Below, piece by piece: positions 36,983-48,043 of a stretch of DNA of 64,000 nucleotides. The notes under the pieces are model-generated. The model ran no database searches. It was not told the DNA's origin and worked only from the letters and a program-made list of their open reading frames with translations. Every line of letters begins with the position of its first letter. The first letter of the stretch is position 1. Source of the stretch: Volvariella volvacea V23. Its lineage: Eukaryota > Basidiomycota > Agaricomycetes > Agaricales > Pluteaceae. Location of the stretch: NCBI GenBank assembly GCA_000349905.1, contig KB722747.1, positions 103,167-167,166 of the forward strand, in the 5' to 3' direction. Made by a program: the position numbers and the translations under genes.

Positions 36983-39900
36983 ATGCCTTGGGGCTCCTCG
37001 CCTCTCAAGGGAGCGGACAGCTCTGACCTTGACTTCGCGACCCCGTCCTTGCAAACCTCGGATGTCTCCGGTAACATGTCTGAGTCTCAAACCTTTGACG
37101 CTCAGTGTCGACTCCCGCTTCCATTCACATCTCCTTCCCTATCCCAAAGTGCCGAAACGAAACCACGCAGTCTTCCAAACCCTTTCGGGCTTCCAAATCT
37201 GCCAATTGACAAGGCATGCAAAGATATCGACGCCCAAGACGCGTATGTTTACGGCTTTAGACGAGTTGGCTTCGTTATGACTTTCTTGACCTGTTAGAGG
37301 AATGTTGGATAGCTGGGTACCCCGTGATCCAAGACTCGTACGCCTCACAGGAAAGCATCCGTTCAACGCAGAGGCGCTATTAAAAGATCTCTTTTCTCAA
37401 GGGCTCTTTACACCAAGCAGTCTCTTCGTCGTTCGTAATCACGGTTCAGTTCCACGAGTTGACAACAGGATGGCGGAAGAATGGAAGGTCCAAATCCACG
37501 GGTAAGTTCTCACTGTTTCTCCTTGTTGAGTTTCTTTAAACGCTCGAATTTCCGTCTCAGGCTCTGCGAGAATCCGGTCAGTCTGAGTATCAACGACCTT
37601 CAAAGTTGCCACAATCCCCGCTACATTGGTCTGTGCTGGAAATCGACGCAAAGAACAAAACGTAGTCAAGAAATCACTCGGATTCTCTTGGGGAGCAGCT
37701 GGGATTTCTACCGCCCTCTTCACTGGCGTGTGGTTGACCGACGTCATCGACTTTGTTCGTCCTATGAAGACAGCTAAGCACGTTATTTTTGAAGGAAGTG
37801 ACAACCTTCCAAATGGACCTTATGGGACGAGGTGAGATGTTCTACGTTATTGTCGGTCCTCGATCTGATGTTTCGATTGGATCAGTCAGTTGCTGAGCTG
37901 GGCTCGGGACTCCAGGCGAGGGATGATGCTTGCATGGGCAATGAATGGACTTCCGTAAGTGCCGATTTGAGCTCAAACACTACGTCTGGCTGATGAGCAT
38001 GTCCAGTCTTGAGCCAGATCACGGCTTTCCCCTTCGTCATGTTGTTCCTGGTCAGATTGGTGGACGATCAGTCAAGTGGCTGAAGCGTATCGAGTTTTCT
38101 CAGAACGAGAGCCGGCACTACCTTCATTTTCACGACAATAAGGTCCTACCAACGACCGTTGGACCGGATCAGGCACGAGTAGAGAAGAGCTGGTGGTACG
38201 ATCCTCGGTATACCAATCAGCAATGTTTAGTGAAGGGTTAACGAGCTAATTTTTCGTCGGTTACATAATTCGTGACCTGAACGTAAACAGTGCCATTGCA
38301 TGTCCGAACCACAATGAAGTGCTGGATACAGAATCCGGGAAAAGCAGAAACTATACCGTGCTTATTCCGGTGGCGGACGACGGATAACGCGAGTTGAGAT
38401 TACGCTCGACGATGGCAAAAGCTGGCGACTTGCCAACATTCACTACGTAGAGGACCAGTTTCGAGAACTCGCTCAATACGATCCCATCTACGGCCATCTC
38501 GATTTGACGGAGAGTGATCAGTGCTTCTGTTGGTGCTTCTGGTTCTTCGACATTCAAATCGCGATTTTAAAGAAAGCTACGTCCATAGCTGTTCGTGCCA
38601 TGGACGAGTCTCTTGCGCTTCAACCACGGGATATGTACTGGAGCGCCACAGGAATGATGAACAATTGGTACGTGCATCAATGTCCTCTGTGTCGATTAAA
38701 TTCGTCTTGATGAAACCCTCCAGGTGGTTTAGGGTTTGCATACACAGGGTTTCGGATGGAAAGCTGCGATTTGAACATCCAACGAGTCTGTCCCCTGTCT
38801 TTGCTCGTGGCGATCATTCCTAATGGAATCTCTAATAGTGGTCGGAACACAGACTGATGGGTGGATGCAGCGTCTTACAGATCAAGGACAAGATCCCGCC
38901 GCACCCGAATTTTCTATATCAGGAACGAATGTGAAACCAGGCCAACCTGTTCCACCCCCTATGACCATATAAGCGTGACGAGACCCGACGTCCATCGAAA
39001 GATTAGCATGAAAAAGTTTGAATCTCACGCCAAACCAGAGAATCCGTGGTTCGTTGTGCAAGGCGAGGTAAAGCTCACCCCTGTATATGAAGTTCGAGCT
39101 TCGCCGCTGACGATTTCTAGGTCTATGACGCAACTACGTATCTGAACGAACATCCCGGAGGCCCTCAGTCAATCACTTTCACTTTGGTTGCTGGTGAGGA
39201 CGCAACTGAGGATTTCATGGCTATCCACAGCTCAGATGCAAAGAAGAAACTTGCTCAGTATCATATCGGAACCCTGACAGGCCGTGATGTTCATAAGGAT
39301 AGGAATCCTGCTATGGAACACGACAAGGACCACTTCCTCCATCCGAGGAGCTGGAAGTCAGTTTCACTTGTCCATGTTCGAGACGTATTGAAAGATTCAA
39401 AATTATTCCGCTTTGCTCTCGGTCTCCCAGATCAAATGCTCGGTCTTCCAACAGGCCAGCACGTTTATGTCCGCTTGAAAAGAAAAGCTGGACCGAAAGT
39501 TGTTGTTGGAGAAATCGTTCAACGTGCTTATACGCCATTGTCGAGGCAGGAGGACAAGGGCTTCATTGATATGCTTGTGAAGTGAGTTGGTCATAATAAG
39601 TGCCTGCTGCGCTATGAGAACAAGCCTTTTTCCCCTGTAGGATATACTACCCCAATGGGCAGTATCCACTTGGAGGACGGATGACGCTTGGTTTTGCAGA
39701 ACTCAAGGTCGGCGACACCGTGGAACTGAAAGGCCCCATCGGCCACTTCGTCTGGTTAGGTGGCGGTATGGCTCGAATACGTGGAAAGGAGCTGCATGTC
39801 CGTAACATCGGTATGGTTTGCGCAGGAAGCGGTGTTACCCCGATCTTGCAGGTCCTGCGTGGCATATTCGAGGATACTACAGACGAGAGTACGACGATCA

Positions 39901-40007
39901 ATGTGTTGGACGTGAACCGTCACCTTGACGACATACTCTGCAGGGAGGAGGGGTTGGAATGGAGCATCTCAAGTCGTCATTTTTTGAGAGTGTTGAACAT
40001 AAAATAG
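36983..40007 (+). pseudogene. Assimilatory nitrate reductase (NiaD type), decayed and C-terminally truncated
   Basis: The molybdopterin domain starts WVPRDPRLVRLTGKHPFN (37317 on), with VCAGNRRKEQN, GAAGISTALFTG, HLPNGPYGT-like DNLPNGPYGT and HVVPGQIGGRSVKWLKRI. The dimerisation domain has GGGRRITRVEITLDDGKSW and VRAMDESLALQPRDMYW. The cytochrome b5 domain has PENPWFVVQGE and NEHPGGPQSI. The FAD domain has GEIVQRAYTPLS and NGQYPLGGRMT. The reading breaks at least near 37605 (after SINDLQ), near 38250-38375 (two shifts around RDLNVNSAIACP and the AYSGGGRR start) and near 38970 (after PVPPPM). The NAD-binding half is gone: it ends CREEGLEWSISS... at 40007. Several original introns are still visible. 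The ancestral enzyme reduced nitrate to nitrite with NAD(P)H. Confidence 0.93.
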
Positions 40008-40296
40008 CTCTCCTCTGCTTTGCTTGTCCAATAGAAGCGGTACAAAAGTGCAACGCAGCCTCGACTAAAATGTACTTATATTTCCCTTGAGTCGTGAGTA
40101 GTATCTTATCAATTAACCATTCCTTCGAGTGCATAAGCCTCCATCACATGTAACTCAGCACGTCCTAGTACCCCCAATAAGACAAGAAGTACGTATCTAG
40201 ATGGTAATGGTAATGGACGCCCTTCCATGCATAAAACTTATGTGAGTGACCCACCATAAATTCCAAAATAGTAAATAGAACTCGAACAAGCGGACA

Positions 40297-41418
40297 CTAC
40301 AACAGTTCCATTGCAGTTAACCATCCTCCCAAATCAACGTCTGCATCAGGATCCAGCATTGAAACCCACATGCTGGTGTCTAGTTCCTTTTTCTTCCTCC
40401 TGCGCTGCACAATCCTTTCCGCATGAAATCCAAGGGTCATCGCCACCTGATACACCGCTGCACCAAAGCTCCGTCCAACCCTCCTTGGGTTTAAAAGGTC
40501 CTTCATATACAACCACCCTATCCTCTGCTACGGTTCGCACTGATCCATTCGAGTCTACAATCTCGCGAGTTCCGTTTAAGAGTACAAGCCCTTGATCCGC
40601 CCCTTCCGGGAGAATCAATACCTCCAGGAATTTACACTCCTCCAAGCACATTCGCAGCATCTCCGTAGGGAACGAGAAATCAGGGTCAAATAGAGCAATG
40701 GAAAGGTATCGTAGGCTCGGCAGGCTTGCATAATTGTTTCCTTCTATCCATTGACCGCTTGATTCCCGAGGAAAGTCCAACACTTCAAGGTGGGTGAGGT
40801 CTTTGAATACCTCGTGATGGAAGTTCGTGTGGCCGTCAGGAAATAACTCAGCGAGGGAGGCACTGAGGCGAATTAGACTGCGAGAGGTAACGGTCCGAAG
40901 AGGTGATTGAATAGCGGACGTCAAAGGGGAGAGGATATTGGACATGATTGGAGTGATACACCATATTGCCAAATCTTGAAGATTAGAGCATTGGGGGAGC
41001 AGATCTTCGATCCAATCAAATGCCAGATTTTTTGGTTGATAGCCGGTTATTAGGAGATTTCTGACATGAAGAGATTGTGGACGTGAAGGCAAACGAGGGG
41101 GAAGGATAAGTGGTGACTCTGAAAGTTGGTCAAAGAGTGAGCTGTCCAAGACTAGGGTTTCATATCTTATTGGTTGCAGCCTGAGAATAGTCCCATAACA
41201 TCGAATCTGATGCATAATTGGTAGAATGTGAATCAAAGAACTCACCAGTCTCGTACACGTCGAGCTACCAGCATGAGCACGGGCATCGTCTTGTCCCTGT
41301 CATTGCGCGCAGCTATCTCGAAAATGATGCGCTCTAGCTCTTGTGGGAGTCGTGGTTCAAGCAATGGTGCACTATCGGTATGATAGCTCACCATCATTGA
41401 GTGTGAGGACATGTCCAT
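40297..41418 (-). pseudogene. Array family copy 18, one-base insertion near the 3' end
   Basis: Exons 41246-41418 (MDMSSHSMMVSYHTD...LLEPRLPQEL) and 40297-41180 total 1057 nt, one more than a multiple of three. The extra base sits in the run at 40426-40428, where TGG-ATT-CAT-GCG should follow GGDD. Up to there the frame is open (LQPIRYETLVL, LLPQCSNLQDLAIW, WIEGNNYASLPSLRYLSIA, TVAEDRVVVYEGPF). Beyond, the correct frame continues as AERIVQRRRKKKELD to LGGWLTAMELL. A single homopolymer-type change makes sequencing error a real alternative. Confidence 0.85.
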
Positions 41419-41631
41419 CGATTGGATCAAAATGAGTTTTCACGTGCTTCATACCAAGGTCCTAGTGAGGTCAACGGGCGCCAAGTCAAAGCAATGAAGA
41501 ACTCGATAATAATAACCCCATTATGAGCGATTTTAAAATGGTGATCAACACAGTAGGTACTGAGATAAACTGTATCGGCTACGCAAATAGTAACTAGGTA
41601 CAACACATCTGTGATTCCGGAGATAATGCCC

Positions 41632-42830
41632 TTAATTCCCGGGTTTCTGACTGATCACCATATACATAGGCGTAAAAACCTGTCATATGCAGGCAACCGT
41701 CAGTTTATCCATATATTAGACGTTTTAATCAACTGTACCTTCGTTTGACCGCCCATGACCAGCGCATGCATTGCGACCTTCAGTGCCTCGCTCACGTCAT
41801 ATGTTCCCTTCGGCACAACTCCCATCAACTCCATAAGCCACAAGGCGTTGTGACTTATGAGTCTGCCACTCCAGCTCATCCGCCACACTGTCAGGTAGTC
41901 CCAGAATGTTTGGGCCTTTCTGATATCTCCCTCCAGTGGGTAGTACCATGGAATGGGATCTGGGCGCTCAGCGAGGTCTTCCTCGTGTTCGATTTGGAAC
42001 CCAACGGTCCGGAGGGCTTCGCGAGCAAGATGGAGAGGTCGCATCTCAGGAACGCCGCTGCCTAATTCAATCTGGTGAGCCAACTCTTTGTGTTCAGGAA
42101 TCGACGGATCCCAACGGTCAGTCATACACCATTCATAAACGCCAAACTATGTGTTATCTGAGCACCCAAAGTATGGTGAATAAGTTATGCCACTTACGAC
42201 ACCTCCGGGCTTGAGTACTTTGAATATTTCTCCATAGACACCCTCCCAAGTTGGCGCATGAACGGTAGCCTCGATAGCGTAGACTGCATCAAAATAGTTC
42301 TCCTCAAACTCCTCTGAGAGCTTCATAAAGTCCGCCTTGACAAAGGTGACTTGTCCCTCCAAGCCAGCTTGACGAGTCCACTCTCGAGCGCGTTGAATTT
42401 GGAAATCGTTATCGTTCAAGCCGATGATCTGACACCCTGTGAAGCGAGCGATTTCACGTGCAGGACCGCCGACCCCGCATCCTACGTCGAGAACGCGCAT
42501 GCCAGGGCGGAGGATCATCTGAGCAGCAAGATAGTGCTCGTGGCGGGCGAGCGACGCCAGGAAGGCTTCACCCTTGTAAAAACGGGAGAAGTGGAATGAT
42601 TGCCCCCAACCGAATTCATAGAGGTCGGTGGCGCCGTCGTAGTAACCTGAAACGGGTTAGGTTGAAGGGAAAAAAGAGTGGGAGGACATACCGTTCACAA
42701 CATCCGTGTAGTTACTGATGCGCTTCTCGTTGTCTTCAGCGCCCTCGCCATTCAAATCGTTTTTCCAAAAGTTGGTGTAGTTTTCAACGCGAATTTCTAC
42801 ACGGCCATCAGATCGAGCTGTTGAGGACAT
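41632..42830 (-). CDS. ERG6: Sterol 24-C-methyltransferase, 347 aa
   Basis: Four exons: 42692-42830, 42198-42646, 41739-42146 and 41632-41679 (1044 nt). The enzyme uses S-adenosylmethionine to methylate C-24 of the sterol side chain (zymosterol to fecosterol) in ergosterol synthesis at the ER or lipid droplets. Visible hallmarks are the sterol-binding [11 protein letters not shown] motif (about residues 57-67), SAM motif [38 protein letters not shown] and PWYYPLEGD. The last small exon supplies [15 protein letters not shown] and replaces a read-through to a stop at 41700. The length is typical for the family. The gene looks intact and single. Confidence 0.95.
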
Positions 42831-43772
42831 GGTATAAGCTGAAGGTGGGTAGGGGCAGTGATTGAAAACCTAAAGAAAGACCCACTTTATGAATTAGAGA
42901 CAGGAAAGAATCCGGTCATTTCCGCTATCTATGCTAGCAGGAGGAAATTGTGGAATCATTACCATTACTCTAATTCGCGGCTGCCGGCTGCGTCATCTGT
43001 ATGAGTCCAACATTCATACTGTCCTACCTACTTCGTATCGGAACACTATTCAACCTCAATCTGACGGGTTTTGTCCACTAGCCCTGGCGGCCCGACAATA
43101 GTCAAGTATGACGGACAAGGTGGCGTGCGATTGAGAATTTGGAAAATGACCTGATTTATAATTTTCCACGAGTCAAATTGGCCACAAAATTTTCAGAATG
43201 TCTTTCTGCGAGAGTTTATCGTTCGACTTTAATTATTGATAGATGCTCGTTAAGGATGCAGCCAACAACACGTTGACCCAAAAGCTTGTTGAGAAAGTGT
43301 GGACGTTGTCTAAGCAGCTTGGCAGGTGATAGATACCTACACAAATCGAAATATGCAGGTCTGCTCCCGGGTTTGAATGCTCCCACCTGGGTCCATGACG
43401 GGTTGATACTGGCGAGTTGACGACTAAGGGATCAGAAATCTGAATCTCACGTTAAAAGTTTCATCACCTCATCACCACCCCTTCTCGTTCCACCGCCTAT
43501 CGTGACATTTCCATCGTTACACTCGAATTTTTGAGCATGCTGTCATACAATGCTTGAGTTGAATAATTCCCATCTCCTCGTCTTCGTTACCTCAGCCGTG
43601 CTCTCACCTCTCACACTAATATACCGTCCTGAACCGCCAAGGCCTTCAACTGCAAAATGATCCCCCATATCCTTTTCCTATTCTTCATGCTACAACTCGT
43701 CCGACACGCTTGAGCATAGATCAGCCATGGAACCTCGTTGATAATGTTCCCAGCCTCAATACCCTGGTTGCT
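42831..43772. other. Intergenic region upstream of ERG6
   Basis: About 0.94 kb without a convincing frame. It holds the ERG6 promoter side and the 3' flank of the next minus-strand gene; nothing else recognised. Confidence 0.45.
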
Positions 43773-44936
43773 CTATTCGTCTATCCAATACTCCGTTTCC
43801 TCTTTTGCACGGCCATTGCCGCTGGTCGGCTTATACTCGCGAAGAGGTGGCAGAATCGGAACGGGTAAGTGCCATGGCTCTTCACTTTTGAGTTTTTGAT
43901 ATGCGATGGCGTTGACGTGGGGAAGGAGGGTGGAGCGAATGCGTCTACTGAGAGACAATAATGTACTCAAGTCGCGCATCTGCAGGAATTCGCAAAGGAG
44001 ATGGAAGATGTCAAACGGAAGAGCTTCAAAGTGTGAGCTTGTCAACGTCGTGTATTGAGATGAAATAAAGTCATCGCATTTCAGTAACGCGGATATTAGT
44101 GCGGCTTCTTGGACAGGAAACCTGGTAAGACAAGTGTGTGTCCCGTTCGATGGTAGTAGGATGATCAAACTCACCTATCTGGACGAACAATGGCCCACAT
44201 GTTTCCCTTTCCCAGCCAAGCCTCGTTCAAAATCTCACTTTCAGTCTTATCTGGATTCAACACCAACTCCAGCCACCACTCAGAGTATCGATCCCGGCTC
44301 TTATCCCCGAGTTCTCGTAGATCCGCCAACCGCAGCCAGTAGACGTATTGCTCGGAATGAAAGTCGGCGAGTGGGCCATAGTCAACACCATTGACTGCGC
44401 CGTTCCTGTAGTAGCTGGACTCCTTTTCCCGCAAAAATAGATTGTAAAGGTGATGGGGCTGGAGTTCCGGGCAGACGTGTCGAAGGATTTGGTATGAGGT
44501 GAAAGTCATGAGGAAACACTTTCCCCATGATATAACGGTAAAATATTGAGTTTTTTCATCGTTTCTGCATTGAATGTAGTCACCTAAGTCGGGATTGTAG
44601 CCATGAGTCACATCGAAAACAATAGCGACGTCATTTTCCTGCAAAGGGGACCCGATCCCTGGATAAAAATTTCAGACAACTTGAGATTAAGATCTCAATG
44701 GAAATGAACGCACCTGGAAGATCGAATCCGTCCAGATATTCTACAACGCCCCCATTCTCTTTTCGACACGGTGTAAGTAGAACAAAGTCTTTCGAAGCTT
44801 CGACATCTTCCTGGCTATAGGCAAGTCCGGCAGAGACTGCATCGCGTAATTGAAGCGAAAGGCCTCTTTCTTGCTGAAACTCCTCCTTGATTTGGTCTAG
44901 GATCTGGGCGACCGTCAAACCCAGCTGGAGGGTATA
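43773..44936 (-). CDS. Protein with C-terminal F-box, 5' end unresolved
   Basis: Three exons are clear: 44714 to at least 44936, 44175-44658 and 43773-44121; they join in frame (GIGSPLQEN and RPDRFPVQE junctions). The upstream part (LGLTVAQILDQIKEEFQQERG...) has no ATG before an in-frame stop, so a further 5' exon or a lost start is required. The centre contains ISWGKCFLMTFTSYQIL and WWLELVLNPDKTESEILNEAWLGKG. An F-box-like segment (ALPFDIFHLLCEFLQMRDL...) lies near the C-terminus, an unusual place. F-box proteins of this layout occur in mushroom genomes; the role is unknown. The 5' uncertainty abuts the disordered region near the gap. Confidence 0.6.
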
Positions 44937-44986
44937 AGTGTAGTACGGACCACGGTTGTGTTAGCCAGGTGATAAGCACCAGTGAG

Positions 44987-45205
44987 CTACTTTTGCACCA
45001 ATTTGAGTACCTTGTGAACTGGTATTAGGATAAATACTGACCGAGCAGAAAAAATCCGAGCCCATGAAAAATAGGAAAACAGTGATGGTTCGAAATCGCC
45101 CTTTCCTTTTTGAGCTATGTCTTCGGGTACCGCTATGAATAGGGGTAATTTGCAGGAATGGCATCTTCCATTACAGCCAGCTACTCTATATATCTCAGGA
45201 TCCAA
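44987..45205 (-). other. Cysteine-bearing open frame next to the 5' end of the F-box gene
   Basis: A 72-codon minus-strand frame reads DPEIYRVAGCNGRCHSCKLP..., with a CxxxCxxC cluster. It may be a lost 5' exon of the adjacent F-box gene or a relic. No splice connection could be demonstrated. Confidence 0.25.
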
Positions 45206-45242
45206 TTCCTGTAGACCTGGGGCTATACGAGCTGCATTAGAA

Positions 45243-45488
45243 CTAATAGAGTTTTACCTCGTTGAGTCCCACACCATGGGCAACATTTGAGACCGGCGCC
45301 GCCGGTAATGCGAAGATACCAAAAAACATACCAATAGTATGTTTTGATGGAAGTAGTCTGCATAAACCCTGAACATACTTAAGCATATGTTCTGGATTAC
45401 TGATTTTGGTATATCCCACAGAGTTACTCTTTGTATTACCTGTGTATCTTGTAGGTACCACTGAGATATGCTTTTTTAGTATATTCAC
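45243..45488 (-). repeat. Left arm of an inverted, diverged repeat around the gap
   Basis: The minus-strand frame ends LKYVQGLCRLLPSKHTIG...PVSNVAHGVG. The plus-strand segment 45916-46060 reads FEYIHGLFNRDTEVL...PVSNIAHGAS. The peptides align over about 38 residues and lie in opposite orientation on the two sides of the N gap. The DNA is AT-rich. The identity of the element is unknown. Confidence 0.45.
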
Positions 45489-45501
45489 AGTAAATACAGG
45501 T

Positions 45502-45647
45502 GAATTGCTATGGACGATTCATAGNNNNNNNNNNNNNNNNNNNNNNNNNNNNNNNNNNNNNNNNNNNNNNNNNNNNNNNNNNNNNNNNNNNNNNNNNNNN
45601 NNNNNNNNNNNNNNNNNNNNNNNNGAATTGCTATGGACGATTCATAG
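45502..45647. other. Assembly gap (100 N) flanked by identical 23-base ends
   Basis: N occupies 45525-45624. The 23 bases immediately left (45502-45524) and right (45625-45647) are identical, both beginning GAATTGCTATGG and ending GATTCATAG. The likeliest reading is two contig ends that overlap but were scaffolded with a nominal 100-base gap. Confidence 0.9.
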
Positions 45648-45915
45648 ACATATTGCCTGTATTATTATCATATATTGATAGCATGCAAGGCAGCGAAAAT
45701 CCTAGTTCCTTTTCAGTGCATCAAAAATTAATAAGACCTTTGTTTTAATACATGTGCTCCACGAAGTACACACACCTTCAAATATCAAGTAATAAGTCAG
45801 GGTAGCATGCAAAAGATAGATCATGCAGATGATAATGCTCACATACCATCAAATCTGATACCTTATCATGAATTCCTTGTATATCCAACTGCCAGTAAAG
45901 TGAATTTACTTTGAC

Positions 45916-46060
45916 ATGAAATTTGAGTATATTCATGGTTTATTTAACAGAGATACTGAAGTGCTAACTAGAAGCTACTTCAAGTTTTATTTCCAGTATT
46001 CTCTGACACCGGTTTCGAACATTGCCCACGGTGCCAGTTGCCCGGCACGCAGTATGTCAC
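45916..46060 (+). repeat. Right arm of the inverted, diverged repeat around the gap
   Basis: Encodes EYIHGLF...PVSNIAHGAS, matching the minus-strand peptide at 45243-45488. The preceding 270 bases (45650-45915) are AT-rich with no recognised gene. The following 130 bases lead into the F-box gene and contain a CAG acceptor-like site just before its ATG. Confidence 0.45.
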
Positions 46061-46192
46061 GTCACGCATCTGTCACACAGCGGGCAGCACACTTACCTCC
46101 TGCCACCACACCCTCAGGCAGATATATCACCTGTAAGTCAATTCAAGGGAGCGAATCCCAGCTAAAAATCTGTTATATCCTTCTCAGTCACA

Positions 46193-48043
46193 ATGAAAAT
46201 CGAGTATCAAAGAAATATCGCGAGTTTAGACGAACAAATTCAACATCACTACACCTGCATCCATGAACTTTGCTCAATCCGTAATACCCTCGTCCCCATT
46301 CATCGACTGCCCACAGAGGTTCTCTGTCGCATCTTCGAGATTGTGGGCGCTCGAAACAGGAGTGCCAAGGGTGGAACCGGATTAACTTGGCACCCCAACG
46401 TTATGCACATTTGTCACCACTGGCGATCTACTGGCTTGGGTCTAGTCTCACTTTGGGAACACATCTGTCCTGGGTGGGGAGTGAAAGATGAACAGCTCAC
46501 CTGCTACATCCACAGAGCCGGAAGGAGCCAAAACATAAGTTTGGTCAATCACTTGGTCGATTGGGAAACCATCCTTTCACAGCTCGAGGGACTGCCAAAC
46601 AGCAAAGTCACATCAATAATCGCAGCCCGAACGCATTCGTCCATAGAATTTTTGGCAGTGTGCAATCGATTCCAGGCCTTGTCCTCTATTCGCGCCTTGG
46701 AGCTGCGCTTCGATTACAGGATGGCGGTTGACAAGGAATTGCTGGCCAGCTCACCCTTCTTTTCCCGTGGAAATCAGGCGCAGTTGAGGAGCCTGCTTTT
46801 AGATACTCGCATTCACGTCGAATGGGTGCCCATACAGGCGCACTTTACCGGCCTTTGTACCCTCTCTGCAGGCGTCTCCATCACATGCCGCCAAGATTGT
46901 GTCGCATTTTTAGATGCTTTGGGACATATGAGCGCCCTCCAAGAGCTTGTCATCGCTCAACATCCGAAGAAAGCCGTCGATGTGGGTGCCTTGAGGGAGC
47001 TTTATGAGGAGATACTTGCCTCAGCAAAACAGCAAACGCGTACTCAACCATTCGAAATCGAGCTCGAAGGCTACGGCGACATAGAAACGCGATTGATCCT
47101 ATCCTCACTTCCGCTCACCAATCTTCAATTCCTCCGACTCGAGGGCCCATTCTTCTCGTCACCAAAGTGCTTTTTAAGGGGCTCTGAACTTCTTCAAAAA
47201 ATCGTGTCGTCATTGGGTGGTTCTACCAAACGGCTCTCTCTCTGTTGGGGCTATTATTCATTTGGCCTGAGGGGCTTCTCCAGTGAGGTGACATGCTGTG
47301 AACCCTCTTGTTCCCATAATATGACTTTTGACATCAGCGGGGTGACAGGTGAATATAGCACCTCTCCCTCTCCACCACAACAGCTCCAAGGCATAGCTGG
47401 TCTTGCCAGCACGCTAGCATCTCAGGCTTCAACCTTGCACTTACCAGACGTGACCCCCCCTTGTGAGGCCCTCCGGGATGGGACCTGGCCGCTTCTGACG
47501 ATCCTACGATCCCTTCCTCAAATCTCGAGGCTGAGGGTCGACAGCATATCTGCCTGCACCGAGTTCCTTCCCAGTTCTGGCCTATCCTGCATTCAGAAGA
47601 AGACTAGGAACGAGGAATGGCAGCTAAAGACGGCTGAGTGGAGTTGGTCTCAGCTCGACAGGGAGGAGCTTGCAATTTGTACTGTTGAGCGTTTGGACAC
47701 CTACTCTGGGGATAATGACGTTGAAACTGTGGGGGGTTGGTTTAGGCTGCGCCATAGCCAGGTTTTTGGACAAGCAGAGCGAGCAGGGTTGCACGCTTTG
47801 GTGGGCTCTCTTGTTCCTCACCTCGAGGTTCTAGAGCTCCCGGGCTTTGGGATGGATGACGAATTGCAGTTTCTTCAAAATTGTCTGTATTTCCGAAAGG
47901 CCATCGGCATGCCCATTTCACGTGTCGTTTTATCGCACCGTTTTCAACTCGAGGAGTACCTTGGTGCGCTTCAGGAGGCCGGTGTGGAAATCGAGGTCAG
48001 GAAGCATGTCCTTCGTTCCGAGTCTAGCTGTAGTGACTACTAG
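46193..48043 (+). CDS. F-box domain protein, 616 aa, single exon
   Basis: One uninterrupted frame from ATG 46193 to TAG 48043. Residues 8-32 form a short coiled-coil-like helix (ASLDEQIQHHYTCIHELCSI). The F-box-like domain follows (VPIHRLPTEVLCRIFEIVG, then HPNVMHICHHWRSTGL, about 34-85). The remainder has LRR-like strands (HFTGLCTLSAGVSITC, LQFLRLEGPFFSSP, LEVLELPGFGMDDELQFL). This is the common architecture of mushroom F-box proteins: Skp1 binding plus a variable recognition domain. Two fragments of a paralogue lie downstream at 48242-48520 and 58656-59478. Confidence 0.88.
   Translation: MKIEYQRNIASLDEQIQHHYTCIHELCSIRNTLVPIHRLPTEVLCRIFEIVGARNRSAKGGTGLTWHPNVMHICHHWRSTGLGLVSLWEHICPGWGVKDEQLTCYIHRAGRSQNISLVNHLVDWETILSQLEGLPNSKVTSIIAARTHSSIEFLAVCNRFQALSSIRALELRFDYRMAVDKELLASSPFFSRGNQAQLRSLLLDTRIHVEWVPIQAHFTGLCTLSAGVSITCRQDCVAFLDALGHMSALQELVIAQHPKKAVDVGALRELYEEILASAKQQTRTQPFEIELEGYGDIETRLILSSLPLTNLQFLRLEGPFFSSPKCFLRGSELLQKIVSSLGGSTKRLSLCWGYYSFGLRGFSSEVTCCEPSCSHNMTFDISGVTGEYSTSPSPPQQLQGIAGLASTLASQASTLHLPDVTPPCEALRDGTWPLLTILRSLPQISRLRVDSISACTEFLPSSGLSCIQKKTRNEEWQLKTAEWSWSQLDREELAICTVERLDTYSGDNDVETVGGWFRLRHSQVFGQAERAGLHALVGSLVPHLEVLELPGFGMDDELQFLQNCLYFRKAIGMPISRVVLSHRFQLEEYLGALQEAGVEIEVRKHVLRSESSCSDY

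Noticed and set aside
45502..45647. Target-site duplication of a mobile element hidden in the gap
   Set aside because: A 23-base perfect repeat abutting both ends of a nominal 100-N gap is better explained by unmerged contig overlap.
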